This document shows, in pieces, positions 44,410 to 53,097 of a stretch of 64,000 nt of DNA (the stretch's first letter is position 1; each line of letters starts with the position of its first letter). The DNA is from Sphingobium sp. HWE2-09 (GTDB lineage Bacteria; Pseudomonadota; Alphaproteobacteria; Sphingomonadales; Sphingomonadaceae). The stretch is from contig NZ_JAYKZX010000003.1 in assembly GCF_035989265.1 (NCBI RefSeq), positions 2,232,001-2,296,000 on the forward strand. The letters are read 5' to 3'. Under the pieces are notes generated by a model that had not been told where the DNA came from, made no database searches, and worked only from the letters and a program-made list of their open reading frames with translations. Both the position numbers and the translations under genes were made by a program.

Positions 44410-45894
44410 ATGACCAAGATAGACCGCCGCGCGATGATCGCCGCCTCCGGCGCCGCCCTCCTGCTCCCCCAGGCGCTACGTGCGCAGAGTCGGGCCGAAC
44501 CTTTTTCATGGGAGCGGCTGGTCGCGCTGGCGCAGAAGCAGGCGCGTGCGCCTTTCACAGAAACGCCGCTGCATCCCGGTGCGGCCAAAGTCGATTATGA
44601 TGCGTTGCATGCCGCGCGTTTTCGCGACGATCGTACCTTATGGGGCGACCTGCCCGGTGACACCGGCATTCGGTTCTTCCCGCTGTCGGTCAACGCCGCG
44701 CAGCCGGTGACGATCGCGATCGTGGACAAGGGGCAGGCGACGCCGCTGCGGTACGACCCGGGCATGTTCGATGCGCCGGCCGGGAATGCGGTCGCCGCGC
44801 TGGGGCCGGATGCGGGCTTTGCCGGTTTTCGCATCATGAACGCGGCGCGCGACGGCGACTGGCTGTCGTTCCTCGGCGCCAGCTATTTCCGCGCGCCCAG
44901 CCCGCAGAAACAGTTCGGCCTGTCGGCGCGGGCGATCGCGATCAATACCAGTTTGCAGGGCAAGGAGGAGTTTCCGCGCTTCACCCATTTCTGGCTGGAA
45001 CGGACGGGAACAAGCAGCGTCACCATCTATGCGCTGCTGGACGGCGCGTCGATCAGCGGCGCTTTCCGCTTCCTCAGCAGCCTGGGCGCCGATGGCGTGA
45101 AGCAGGACGTGACCGCCGCGCTGTTCCCCCGGCGCGCCATTGCCGAACTCGGCCTGATGCCGATGACCAGCATGTTCTGGTATGATCAGGCGAACCGCAT
45201 ACAGGGCACGGACTGGCGGCCGGAAATCCATGATAGCGATCTGTTGTCGATCGCTTCGGCGGACGGCACCGCCCATGCCCGGCCGATCGTCAATCCGTCG
45301 GCCCCCCATTTCAGCGCGTTCAAGGAAGCCAGCCCCAAGGGGTTTGGGCTGCTGCAACGTGACCGCGATTTCGACCATTATCAGGATGACGGCGTCTTCT
45401 ACGATCGTCGGCCCTCGCTCTGGGCGACGCCCACCCGGCCGCTGGGCGCCGGGCAGGTGTGCCTTTACGCCTTTCCCACTGACAGCGAATATACCGACAA
45501 TGTCGCCGTTTACTGGACGCCGCAGGCTGCGCCGCGTGCAGGGGCGCGGATCGACCTGGCTTATCGGCTGGACTGGTCGGCGGCACGATCCCCGGCGTCG
45601 AGCGGGATGGCGATCGTCGAGAATCTGTGGCGCGGGCGTGGGGATGGACCCGATGCGGAGCGGCTGGTGATCGATTTTGCCGGTGTAACGCAGGCCAAGC
45701 CCGATATCTGGGTCGACGTGGCGGGCGGGACGCTGATCAAGCAGGCGGGGTATCCGGTGTTGGGGAAGAACGGCCTGTTCCGCACGGTACTCGATATAAG
45801 GCGCGCACAGGGCAAGTCAGCCGATATACGGCTACAATTGCGCGATGGCGGTCGCGGATTGAGCGAATATGTGCATTATCCTTTGGGCGCATGA
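44410..45894 (+). CDS. Periplasmic glucan biosynthesis protein (OpgG/OpgD family)
   Basis: A 494-aa protein with a twin-arginine signal (KIDRRAMIAASGAALLLPQA), which favours the OpgD branch over Sec-exported OpgG. It has the OpgG beta-sandwich segments: ASYFRAPSPQKQFGLSARAIAINT, FPRFTHFWLERTGTSSVTIYALLDG, LGLMPMTSMFWYDQANRI, and PRAGARIDLAYRLDW. These proteins modify the beta-glucan backbone of osmoregulated periplasmic glucans. In-frame ATGs at 44374 and 44398 are possible starts. It is followed 62 bp later by the glucosyltransferase OpgH. Confidence 0.88.
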   Translation: MTKIDRRAMIAASGAALLLPQALRAQSRAEPFSWERLVALAQKQARAPFTETPLHPGAAKVDYDALHAARFRDDRTLWGDLPGDTGIRFFPLSVNAAQPVTIAIVDKGQATPLRYDPGMFDAPAGNAVAALGPDAGFAGFRIMNAARDGDWLSFLGASYFRAPSPQKQFGLSARAIAINTSLQGKEEFPRFTHFWLERTGTSSVTIYALLDGASISGAFRFLSSLGADGVKQDVTAALFPRRAIAELGLMPMTSMFWYDQANRIQGTDWRPEIHDSDLLSIASADGTAHARPIVNPSAPHFSAFKEASPKGFGLLQRDRDFDHYQDDGVFYDRRPSLWATPTRPLGAGQVCLYAFPTDSEYTDNVAVYWTPQAAPRAGARIDLAYRLDWSAARSPASSGMAIVENLWRGRGDGPDAERLVIDFAGVTQAKPDIWVDVAGGTLIKQAGYPVLGKNGLFRTVLDIRRAQGKSADIRLQLRDGGRGLSEYVHYPLGA

Positions 45895-45956
45895 CGGGAA
45901 CCGCGAGGACATCGGACGGTTCTGACGCCGTGGGTCAATCGCGATGGGTCTGATGG

Positions 45957-47846
45957 ATGATGGGGAATGGAGGCGTGCAAGCGCCGCCGATCGATGCCGG
46001 GAGCAAGCCGCTGGCGCGCGCCTTTGAGCAGGTGCCGCCCGAGACGCCACTGGCCATGCCGGAGCAGGATTTCAGCGCGCGCCCCGCGCTGATCGCGCGG
46101 CGGCCGTTCAACATCGACATCTGGGCGCGGCGGTTGCTGGTCGTGTTGCTGGCGCTGCTGCCTGCGTCGATGGCGGCGCATGAGATGCGCCAATCGATCG
46201 GGCTGGACGGTATCTCGCCATGGGAAGGCGTCTATCTGGCGCTGTTCATCCCGCTGTTCGCCTGGATCGCCTTCGGTTTTGCCACCGCCATGATCGGTTT
46301 CCTGCTGCTGACCGTGGGCAAGGGGCGCAGCGTGACGCCCCGTCCGCTCAATGCCGCGACGCCACTCAAAGGCAAGACCGCCATATTGCTGCCGGTGTGC
46401 AACGAGGATTTCCTGGGCGTGCTGGGCCGCCTGTCGATCATGGAACGGTCGCTGGCGCAGGTGATGGGCGGCGAGCGGTTCGAATTTTTCATCCTGTCCG
46501 ATTCCAATGTGGAAAGCGGCGAGACGGAACGGCGCGCCTATCAGGAAATGCGCGCGTCCTTCTCAAGGCCCGTCCATTATCGCCGCCGGGCGCTGAATAT
46601 CGGGCGCAAGCCGGGCAATATCGCCGAGTGGGTCGAGCGCTTCGGCGGCGGCTATGATTATATGGTGGTGCTGGACGCGGACAGCGTGGTCAGCGGACAG
46701 ACCATGGCGCGGCTGGCGGCCGACATGGAGCGGCATCCGCATGTCGGGCTGATCCAGACCGTGCCCACGGTGATGGGCGCGGCGACTTTGTTCGCGCGGT
46801 GGCAGCAATTTGCCAGTCGTTTGTTCGGGCCGACATCGGCCGCCGGCATGATCTGGTGGGCGGGATCGGAGGGCATGTTCTGGGGCCATAATGCGATCGT
46901 GCGGGTCAGCGCCTTTGCGCAAAGCTGCGGCCTGCCCGAACTGCCGGGCCGGGCGCCCTTTGGCGGGCATATATTGAGCCATGACATGCTGGAAGCGGCG
47001 CTGCTGCGGCGGCGCGGCTGGGACGTGCATATGGTTACGGCCGACGACAGTTTCGAGGAATTCCCGCCGTCCATGCCCGACCTGTTCACCCGCGACAGGC
47101 GCTGGTGCCAGGGCAATATCCAGCATGTGCCGTTGCTGGTGAAGATCGCAGGGCTGCATCCGGTCAGCCGGTTCCAGCTGCTGGTCGGCGCGTCGGCCTA
47201 TTGCACGTCGCCTTTGTGGCTGGCGCTGATGCTGGTGGTGCTGGGCGGGGCGTTGGCCGGGGTGTGGCCGCCCGCCGCGATCCTGCCGTCGGGCGGATTA
47301 TTGGCGTTGACGGCGGTGCTGCTGTTCGGTCCCAAGATATTGGCGATACTATGGGCGATGGCCGATCCGGCGCGGCGCATCGGCTTTGGCGGCGCGGCGC
47401 GGATGACGCGGGGCGTGCTGGTCGATATCATCCTGTCGATCCTGATGGCCCCGGTGGCGATGCTGACCCAGACGATCAACCTGTTCAGCATCTTGATGGG
47501 CCGCAAGGCAAGCTGGAACGGGCAGACCCGCGATCGCGACGGCATGGCGATCACCAGCGCGATTTGGCTGTTCAAATGGCATTTGCTGCTGGGCGCGGGG
47601 CTGACGGCGATGGCGGTGAAGGTTGGCAGCCTGGGCTGGATGTCGCCAGTGGTCGCAGGGCTATTCGCCGCGCCAGTGCTGGCGGCGCTGACCGCGCGCA
47701 AGGATTTGGGCCGCAAGGCGGAGGAGAACGGTCTGTTCCAGGTCGCCGATCCGTGGTGGCGGACGCAAAGCTATCGGCCGTTGCGGTTTCGCTGGCCGTC
47801 CACCGATGGGCGGCGGGTTGGGCCTTTGGCGGCGAATGATGAGTGA
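45957..47846 (+). CDS. mdoH: Glucans biosynthesis glucosyltransferase OpgH (MdoH)
   Basis: A 629-aa inner-membrane glycosyltransferase that polymerises glucose into the backbone of periplasmic glucans. Membrane helices are at about 55-75 and 100-120 and in the C-terminal third. GT2 motifs are KTAILLPVCNED, DYMVVLDADSVVSG (DxD) and the C-terminal QRRWCQGN-type FTRDRRWCQGNIQHVPL. ATGs at 45957 and 45960 are equivalent. It pairs with the upstream OpgG/OpgD gene and converges with the flhA-fliA operon across a REP pair. Confidence 0.93.
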   Translation: MMGNGGVQAPPIDAGSKPLARAFEQVPPETPLAMPEQDFSARPALIARRPFNIDIWARRLLVVLLALLPASMAAHEMRQSIGLDGISPWEGVYLALFIPLFAWIAFGFATAMIGFLLLTVGKGRSVTPRPLNAATPLKGKTAILLPVCNEDFLGVLGRLSIMERSLAQVMGGERFEFFILSDSNVESGETERRAYQEMRASFSRPVHYRRRALNIGRKPGNIAEWVERFGGGYDYMVVLDADSVVSGQTMARLAADMERHPHVGLIQTVPTVMGAATLFARWQQFASRLFGPTSAAGMIWWAGSEGMFWGHNAIVRVSAFAQSCGLPELPGRAPFGGHILSHDMLEAALLRRRGWDVHMVTADDSFEEFPPSMPDLFTRDRRWCQGNIQHVPLLVKIAGLHPVSRFQLLVGASAYCTSPLWLALMLVVLGGALAGVWPPAAILPSGGLLALTAVLLFGPKILAILWAMADPARRIGFGGAARMTRGVLVDIILSILMAPVAMLTQTINLFSILMGRKASWNGQTRDRDGMAITSAIWLFKWHLLLGAGLTAMAVKVGSLGWMSPVVAGLFAAPVLAALTARKDLGRKAEENGLFQVADPWWRTQSYRPLRFRWPSTDGRRVGPLAANDE

Positions 47847-47859
47847 GTTATTGGTGGTT

Positions 47860-47926
47860 CGTGCTCCCGCGGAGGCGGGAGCCTAGCCGAAGCGCCGGAC
47901 TGGGTTCCCGCCTGCGCGGGAACACG
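47860..47926. repeat. REP-like pair between opgH and fliA
   Basis: Two related palindromes lie in opposite orientations: GCTCCCGCGGAGGCGGGAGC (47863-47882) and TTCCCGCCTGCGCGGGAA (47905-47922) with GGACTGGG and CACG flanks. The pair sits in the gap between convergent genes and could serve as a bidirectional terminator. Confidence 0.8.
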
Positions 47927-47946
47927 AATTGGCAAAAGACATAGGC

Positions 47947-48678
47947 TCAGTCGTTCCAGTCGCGCAGTTTTTCGCGCAGCTTGTCGAGCGCGGCTTTCTT
48001 GATCTGGCAGACGCGGGCGGCGCCGATGTCGAGCGTGTGGCCGATTTCCTCCAGATTGAGTTCCTCGACGAAATAGAGTTGCAGGACCATTGCCTCGCGC
48101 TGGGGCAGTTCGCCGATGCAGGCGGCCAGCGCTTTTTTGAGGGATTCGCGCTCCATGACGTCGTCGGCGCGATCTTCCACGTCCGCGAACCACATCGACT
48201 GGTCGGAATAGACTTCGTCCATGCTGGTGTGCTGGACCATTTCGACGCTGTCGGCGATTTCGCGATAGGCGGCCGGTTCCAGCCCCATGTCGGCAGACAT
48301 TTCCGCCTCGGTCGGCAGGCGGCCGAGCTTTTGCTCCAGCCGGTTGCGCACCTTGGCAAGATCTTTCCGCTTGGCCATGGCCGACCGGCAAATCGTTGCC
48401 TGCCGCCGCAGATGGTCGATCATCGCGCCGCGCACGCGCAGTTGGGCATAGGCGGCAAAGCCCAGCCCGCGATCCTCGAAACTGTTGGCGGATTCGACCA
48501 GCGCGACCATGCCGATCTGGAGCAGATCCTCGATTTCGATGGCCGTCGATACGCGGCCATGGACGTGCCAGGCGATCTTGCGCACCAGCGGCATATATTG
48601 GCGGGCCAGCCGTTCCGGGCTGTTATCGCCGGGCTTGGCATAGGTATGGGCGCCGGCCGCGATCTTGTTCATATACAT
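47947..48678 (-). CDS. fliA: RNA polymerase sigma-28 factor FliA
   Basis: A 243-aa flagellar sigma factor. Region 2: VRKIAWHVHGRVSTAIEIEDLLQIGMVALVESANSFEDRGLGFAAYAQLRVRGAMIDHLR. Region 3: RNRLEQKLGRLPTEAEMSADMGL. Region 4: LPQREAMVLQLYFVEELNLEEIGHTLDIGAARVCQIKKAALDKLRE. AGGAGG lies 7 nt before ATG 48678. It follows flhA by 14 bp and is inhibited by FlgM, encoded at 52 kb. Its likely promoters here precede fliC, motA and the fliD block. Confidence 0.97.
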   Translation of the reverse strand: MYMNKIAAGAHTYAKPGDNSPERLARQYMPLVRKIAWHVHGRVSTAIEIEDLLQIGMVALVESANSFEDRGLGFAAYAQLRVRGAMIDHLRRQATICRSAMAKRKDLAKVRNRLEQKLGRLPTEAEMSADMGLEPAAYREIADSVEMVQHTSMDEVYSDQSMWFADVEDRADDVMERESLKKALAACIGELPQREAMVLQLYFVEELNLEEIGHTLDIGAARVCQIKKAALDKLREKLRDWND

Positions 48679-48692
48679 GGCTCAGCCTCCTT

Positions 48693-50831
48693 TCAGGCGA
48701 CCCGCTCGCGCGCGGGTTCGCGCTGGGGCGCGGGGTCGTGGCGCGGGATGGGACGCTGCTGTTGTTCATTGCCTACGACGGCGACGACTTCGACGCCCTT
48801 GCCATCGGGGATTTCGAGGAAAGACAGGACCGGCGTTTCGGGCAAATGCGGCTTGAACAGCCGGGCGAGCGCGCGGCGCGCCACCGGCGAGGTGACGATG
48901 GCGAAAGCCCGGGCCTGACCCATGAGCGGGCGTGCGGCATGGACGACCGCTTCCACGATGCGGTTGGCGAGCGCGGGTTCGATCGGATGCTTGGCATCGC
49001 CCGCGACGCGCATCGCCTGGGCGAGCAGCCCTTCCAGATCGCCGTCGAGCGTGATGACCGGCAGCGGCATCTTGACCGGCACCAGCCCCTGGATGATCAG
49101 CGCGCCGATCCGCTGGCGCACCGCTTCGACCAGTTGTTCGTGGCTCATGTCCGGGCGCGCGGCGTCGACCATGGCTTCGCAGATGCGGCGGAAATCCTTG
49201 AGCGCGATGCCTTCGGTCAGCAGGGCGCGGCACAGTGCGCTGATCTGCGTCAGGCTGAGCGTGCCGGGGGTGAGGCCATCGACCAGTTGGGGCGCGACGT
49301 CCTTGAGATTGTCGAGCAGCTTGCGCGCTTCATCCAGGCCGAACATTTCGGCCGCGTTCATCGCGATCAGCTGGTTGAGATGGGTGGCGACGACCGTCGG
49401 CGGATCGACCACGGTATAGCCCGCGACGACGGCTTCGCTGCGCTTGGCCTGGCTGATCCAGACAGCGTCGAGGCCGAAGGTCGGGTCTTTGGCCGGGCGA
49501 CCGGCGACCACGCCTTCCAGCGCGCCGCTGTCGAGCGCGAGCAGATCGTCGGGCCAGATTTCGTCTTCGCCCACGACGACACCGGCGATGGTGATGCGAT
49601 ATTGATTGGGCTCGAGCGCCAGATTGTCCTTCACGCGGACCATCGGCACGACGAAGCCCAGCTCCTTGGACAGCTGGCGACGGATGCCGGTGATGCGGGC
49701 CATGAGCGGCGCGCCCTTGCGCTCGTCCACCAGGCCGATGAGGCCGTAGCCGATTTCCAGGCCCAGGATCGCGCCGTCCGATACGTCGTCCCATTCGATG
49801 ACGGCGGGATTGGGCGCAGGGGCCACGGGGGCAGGTTCGGCCGCCTTGCGCTGGCTGGCCTTGCGCAATTTCCAGGCGATGGTGCCTGCCACGCCCGCGG
49901 CGGACAGGATGATGATGTGCGGCATGCCGGGCAGGATGCCGAGGAAGCCGAGGATCGCGGCGACCGGCACCCAGGCGCGGCCGGACCCGAACTGGCCCGC
50001 GATCTGGCCGCCCAGATCCTGCTCGCTCTTGACGCGAGTGACGATGGAGGCGGCGGCGATCGAGAGCAGCAGCGCGGGGATTTGCGCCACCAGCGCGTCG
50101 CCGATCGCCAGGACGATATAGGTTTGCGCGGCTTCGCCGATGGCAAGGCCGTGGCTGACTACGCCCAGGATGATGCCGCCGACGATGTTGATGACGAGGA
50201 TCAGAATGCCTGCGACCGCGTCGCCCTTCACGAACTTGCTGGCGCCATCCATCGAGCCGTAGAAGTCGGCCTCGGTCGCGACTTCGACGCGGCGGATCTT
50301 GGCTTCTTCGGGGGTCATCAGGCCCGCGTTCAAATCGGCGTCGATCGCCATCTGCTTGCCGGGCAAGGCGTCCAGGGTGAAGCGCGCCGACACTTCGGAC
50401 ACGCGGCCCGCGCCCTTGGTGATGACGACCAGGTTGATGATCATCAGGATGGCGAAGACGAAGATGCCCACGACATAGTCGCCGCCGATCAGGAAGTGAC
50501 CGAAGGCTTCGATCACCTGGCCGGCCGAGTCCGATCCTTCATGGCCCGACACCAGCACGACGCGGGTCGAGGCGACGTTCAATGCCAGACGCAGCAGCGT
50601 CGCGAACAGCAGGACCGTTGGGAAGCTGGAGAAATCCAGCGGCTTGCCTGCGTTGAGCGCCACCATCAGCACCGCAAGGCTGATCATGATGTTGGTGATG
50701 AAGCCGATGTCCAGCATGACCGCCGGAACCGGCACCATCATGAAGACGACGACCATCAATGTCGCGAACGGCAGCACGGCGCCTTGAACGGCGCTCATCC
50801 AGATCTTCGCTTTGACTTGTGCAGGGGACAT
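48693..50831 (-). CDS. flhA: FlhA, flagellar export gate protein
   Basis: A 712-aa protein with eight N-terminal TM helices (for example VVFMMVPVPAVMLDIGFI and YVVGIFVFAILMIINLVVI) and the FHIPEP signature RVSEVSARFTLDALPGKQMAIDADLNAG. The large cytoplasmic ring domain includes FGLDAVWISQAKRSEAVVAGYTVVDPPTVVATHL and REALC-like ISALCRALLTEGIALKDFRRI. It docks substrate-chaperone complexes. It lies 10 bp after the transglycosylase gene and 14 bp before fliA; flhF and flhG are absent here. Confidence 0.97.
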   Translation of the reverse strand: MSPAQVKAKIWMSAVQGAVLPFATLMVVVFMMVPVPAVMLDIGFITNIMISLAVLMVALNAGKPLDFSSFPTVLLFATLLRLALNVASTRVVLVSGHEGSDSAGQVIEAFGHFLIGGDYVVGIFVFAILMIINLVVITKGAGRVSEVSARFTLDALPGKQMAIDADLNAGLMTPEEAKIRRVEVATEADFYGSMDGASKFVKGDAVAGILILVINIVGGIILGVVSHGLAIGEAAQTYIVLAIGDALVAQIPALLLSIAAASIVTRVKSEQDLGGQIAGQFGSGRAWVPVAAILGFLGILPGMPHIIILSAAGVAGTIAWKLRKASQRKAAEPAPVAPAPNPAVIEWDDVSDGAILGLEIGYGLIGLVDERKGAPLMARITGIRRQLSKELGFVVPMVRVKDNLALEPNQYRITIAGVVVGEDEIWPDDLLALDSGALEGVVAGRPAKDPTFGLDAVWISQAKRSEAVVAGYTVVDPPTVVATHLNQLIAMNAAEMFGLDEARKLLDNLKDVAPQLVDGLTPGTLSLTQISALCRALLTEGIALKDFRRICEAMVDAARPDMSHEQLVEAVRQRIGALIIQGLVPVKMPLPVITLDGDLEGLLAQAMRVAGDAKHPIEPALANRIVEAVVHAARPLMGQARAFAIVTSPVARRALARLFKPHLPETPVLSFLEIPDGKGVEVVAVVGNEQQQRPIPRHDPAPQREPARERVA

Positions 50832-50840
50832 TGCGGCCGG

Positions 50841-51656
50841 TTACCTTCCGAGGGTGGCGAGCATGAGATAGGCGAGGCGAGCGGTCTGCGGTTGCGGCTT
50901 GACCATGATGTCAGGCTGCTCGGCGAGGCGCTGGGTTTCGATCCGCACATAATCGGCGGGCTGGACCGTCTTCGCGCCCGAGGGCAGCGATGCGGACGCA
51001 TATTGGATGTCGCCGCCCAGGCCGTCCGAGCTTTTCTGCAGCTTGGAGGCGAAGCGGTCGCGGATGTCGGCGAAGCTGCGGGCGTTGCCCTGCTTGTCGT
51101 AGAAGATCGAGCGGTTGGCGCGCGCGGCCGACGGGAACATGGACGCCGCCGTGGCGTCGGGTGCGCGATCATGGACCGACAGGAATTTCGACGCGCCGCC
51201 GACGCCCAGGAAATGGGCGAGGTAGAGATCGACCGGCTCGGCCTCGCGACCCAGCTTCGATTCCAGATAGGCCTTGTTGTCGGCGGCATGTTCGGCCGCC
51301 ATGACCGATGCGGTTTCGGGATGCTTGCGCAGGTCGAGGATCTGCTGGCGCAATTCGGGGTCGGCCACATAATAGCGGCCGCCGCTCTGCTGGATCGCGT
51401 CGGATGCCCAGCCCAGCCCATATTCGCTGCCATGCTTGTCGACGACGGCGAGCCAGCTCTGATCGATGAACTGATAGAGGCCGGTGGCCGAGGACGTCGC
51501 GGCGCGGGCGGTGGGGTTCAGGCTGGATTCGATCTTAGCCTGACCCAGCAGATAGGAGAAGTCGACACCAGTCCGACGGCTCGCCATGGCGATCGCGTTG
51601 GTGACGCGATTGCCTGTCGAACTCCCGGTTGCTGATATGTCTGCGAAAGCCGACAC
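50841..51656 (-). CDS. Lytic transglycosylase, probable rod-gap-making enzyme
   Basis: About 271 aa. SLT fold near the N-terminus with the catalytic Glu in LLGQAKIESSLNPTARAATSSATGLYQFIDQSWL. It probably opens peptidoglycan for rod passage, a job done by the muramidase half of FlgJ in enterics; the FlgJ here lacks that half. A sigma-54 start near 51680 with TGAGGA upstream of GTG 51656 favours this start over ATG 51671, which would have a 9-nt leader; the reading frame is the same. It is the first gene of the transglycosylase-flhA-fliA operon. Confidence 0.85.
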   Translation of the reverse strand: MSAFADISATGSSTGNRVTNAIAMASRRTGVDFSYLLGQAKIESSLNPTARAATSSATGLYQFIDQSWLAVVDKHGSEYGLGWASDAIQQSGGRYYVADPELRQQILDLRKHPETASVMAAEHAADNKAYLESKLGREAEPVDLYLAHFLGVGGASKFLSVHDRAPDATAASMFPSAARANRSIFYDKQGNARSFADIRDRFASKLQKSSDGLGGDIQYASASLPSGAKTVQPADYVRIETQRLAEQPDIMVKPQPQTARLAYLMLATLGR

Positions 51657-51690
51657 GACTAAAATCCTCATTTGCTAGCGAGGACATTAG

Positions 51691-51707
51691 AGCAAGGCTT
51701 GTGCCAA
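51691..51707 (-). promoter_or_regulatory. Sigma-54 promoter of the transglycosylase-flhA-fliA operon
   Basis: On the minus strand the sequence is TTGGCACAAGCCTTGCT. The -24 GG and -12 GC are exactly 12 bp apart. The expected start is about 51680. It fits the consensus TGGCAC-N5-TTGCT. It lies just upstream of the GTG start at 51656. Confidence 0.88.
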
Positions 51708-51745
51708 GATTTGGTTAACGCGGGCGAAGGAAATTGCGCCTGAAA

Positions 51746-51770
51746 CGAAAAACGGCGCCGAAGGGCGCCG
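51746..51770 (-). terminator. Rho-independent terminator of flgA-flgM-flgN
   Basis: Stem CGGCGCC (51753-51759)/GGCGCCG (51764-51770) with a GAAG loop on plus, followed on the minus strand by TTTTTCG. It lies 30 bp past the flgN stop and 39 bp upstream of the next operon's sigma-54 promoter. Confidence 0.88.
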
Positions 51771-51799
51771 CTTTAGTCGAACCTGCAAAAAAAATTTTG

Positions 51800-52108
51800 T
51801 CAGCGGCCGTAGGTCAGCGGCGCGGTGCGTGATCCATGGGAGGCGAGGATGGAGAGGCGCTGTTGCGCATGATCGGCCAGCAGCTTGACGCGAATGCGCG
51901 CGCTTTCGAGCAGTGGCACCAGGACGGCGAGCCGTTCGACCACCGCGGGGTCGGAGCGCCAGGCGCCGATCGCCCGGACGGCGGCGGCGGCGTGGCTGAC
52001 GCGATTACTGGCGAGTTCGATCGCCGTGGCATCCGTGCCGTCGAGCACGTCGCGAAGATCCTCGAACGCGTCGAAGAGATCATCCAGCGCAGCAAGACCC
52101 AGCGGCAT
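51800..52108 (-). CDS. flgN: FlgN-like hook-filament junction chaperone
   Basis: A 102-aa, all-helical protein with a Leu-rich N-terminus (LAALDDLFDAFEDLRDVLDG) and C-terminal LVPLLESARIRVKLLADHAQQRLSILAS. It occupies the flgA-flgM-flgN position. FlgN binds FlgK and FlgL before export. It is 15 bp after flgM and precedes a terminator. The assignment rests mostly on position and helical pattern. Confidence 0.7.
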   Translation of the reverse strand: MPLGLAALDDLFDAFEDLRDVLDGTDATAIELASNRVSHAAAAVRAIGAWRSDPAVVERLAVLVPLLESARIRVKLLADHAQQRLSILASHGSRTAPLTYGR

Positions 52109-52123
52109 GACGAATGTCCTTTA

Positions 52124-52399
52124 TCAGGCGGCCGACAGGTCGAGGGCGACCATGCGTTCGGCGATGGCATCCGCATCGACCGGGTAATTGCCGGACGCTA
52201 TGGCGGACTTGATGGCGGCGATCCGATCCATGTCGACCGGCGCGCCTTCCGCCGCCATGCGTGCGGCAGGACTTGCCGACGCGGCGCTGGCGGACGCGGT
52301 GGTCGATTCGGTGGATGCCGATGCGCGCGTCTTGGCCCCTTCCCGCAGGCGGGAAGCCTCGATAGCGGCGCTGATATTCTGGCCCACAGACTTGATCAT
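52124..52399 (-). CDS. flgM: FlgM, anti-sigma-28 factor
   Basis: A 91-aa protein. The N-terminal half is disordered and Ala/Ser-rich; the C-terminal half has the sigma-28-binding motif VDMDRIAAIKSAIASGNYPVDADAIAERMVALDLS. It holds FliA until hook completion and is then exported. AAGGA precedes ATG 52399. It lies between flgA and flgN in an operon with a sigma-54 promoter upstream. Confidence 0.94.
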   Translation of the reverse strand: MIKSVGQNISAAIEASRLREGAKTRASASTESTTASASAASASPAARMAAEGAPVDMDRIAAIKSAIASGNYPVDADAIAERMVALDLSAA

Positions 52400-52443
52400 T
52401 GGGTAAATCCTTCACTCGTCCCTATGGCGTATAACGGACAAGT

Positions 52444-53037
52444 TCAAAAATTATTAAATCCGGGAATGCGCACGACACCCATTTCTACGACTTGGGCGAA
52501 AATCGGCGCGCTTTTCTTGTCTTCGCGCACGCGGATCGTCTCGCCCATGGCGCCGTCTTCGTCCGCGACCATCATGCGCGATACGCTGAACGCCATATTG
52601 CCCGCCATCAGTTGGACCGGATCGCCCTTGCGCACCACGGTTTCCTTCGCGGCGACCTGGCTCGGGCGGGTTAAGCGATTGGTGGCGGCGCCATAAGCCG
52701 GTGCCGCGCGGGGTACGGGGCCGGAGGCAGCGGCCGAAGCGCCCGCGACCAGCGGCACGCGGATGCGCCAGCCGAGCGCGGCGCATTGCACCATCGCCGC
52801 GCCGAATACCGGCCCTTCGACGCTGGGGGTCGTCGGGCAGGCGGCAAGGCGCAGGCGGCGATCGACCGGCGAGGCCGGGCCGCCCGGTTCGCCCAGATTG
52901 GCGCCGACCGTCATCGCGACCAGGCTGTCGATCCGGTCGAGATTTTCGAATTTCTGGTTCCCTTGCGCCTGGGCCAGCGCGGGCGACACGCTGGTCAACG
53001 CGGCGGCGGCGAGGAAGAGGGACGAAAATCGCAACAC
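52444..53037 (-). CDS. flgA: FlgA, P-ring assembly chaperone
   Basis: A 197-aa periplasmic chaperone for FlgI. The signal peptide ends SVSPALAQA. The SAF-like domain has RRLRLAACPTTP, ALGWRIRVPLVAG and the C-terminal VVRKGDPVQLMAGNMAFSVSRMMVADEDGAMGETIRVREDKK. The start is GTG at 53037 with CAGGAGA at good spacing; an ATG at 53042 is out of frame. It is the first gene of flgA-flgM-flgN. Confidence 0.95.
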   Translation of the reverse strand: MLRFSSLFLAAAALTSVSPALAQAQGNQKFENLDRIDSLVAMTVGANLGEPGGPASPVDRRLRLAACPTTPSVEGPVFGAAMVQCAALGWRIRVPLVAGASAAASGPVPRAAPAYGAATNRLTRPSQVAAKETVVRKGDPVQLMAGNMAFSVSRMMVADEDGAMGETIRVREDKKSAPIFAQVVEMGVVRIPGFNNF

Positions 53038-53074
53038 GGCATGTCTCCTGACGGACGGTCTTTGTCAGGATTTC

Positions 53075-53091
53075 AGCAATATCCGTGCCAA
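53075..53091 (-). promoter_or_regulatory. Sigma-54 promoter of flgA-flgM-flgN
   Basis: On the minus strand the sequence is TTGGCACGGATATTGCT, with GG and GC 12 bp apart. The expected start is about 53064, 27 nt before the GTG of flgA. It starts only 8 bp after the end of the MotB-like gene. Confidence 0.9.
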
Positions 53092-53097
53092 ATATCG

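Noticed and set aside
48396..51635. 1079-codon plus-strand open frame opposite flhA and the transglycosylase
   Set aside because: flhA and the transglycosylase are unmistakable on the minus strand; this frame is a GC-driven shadow.
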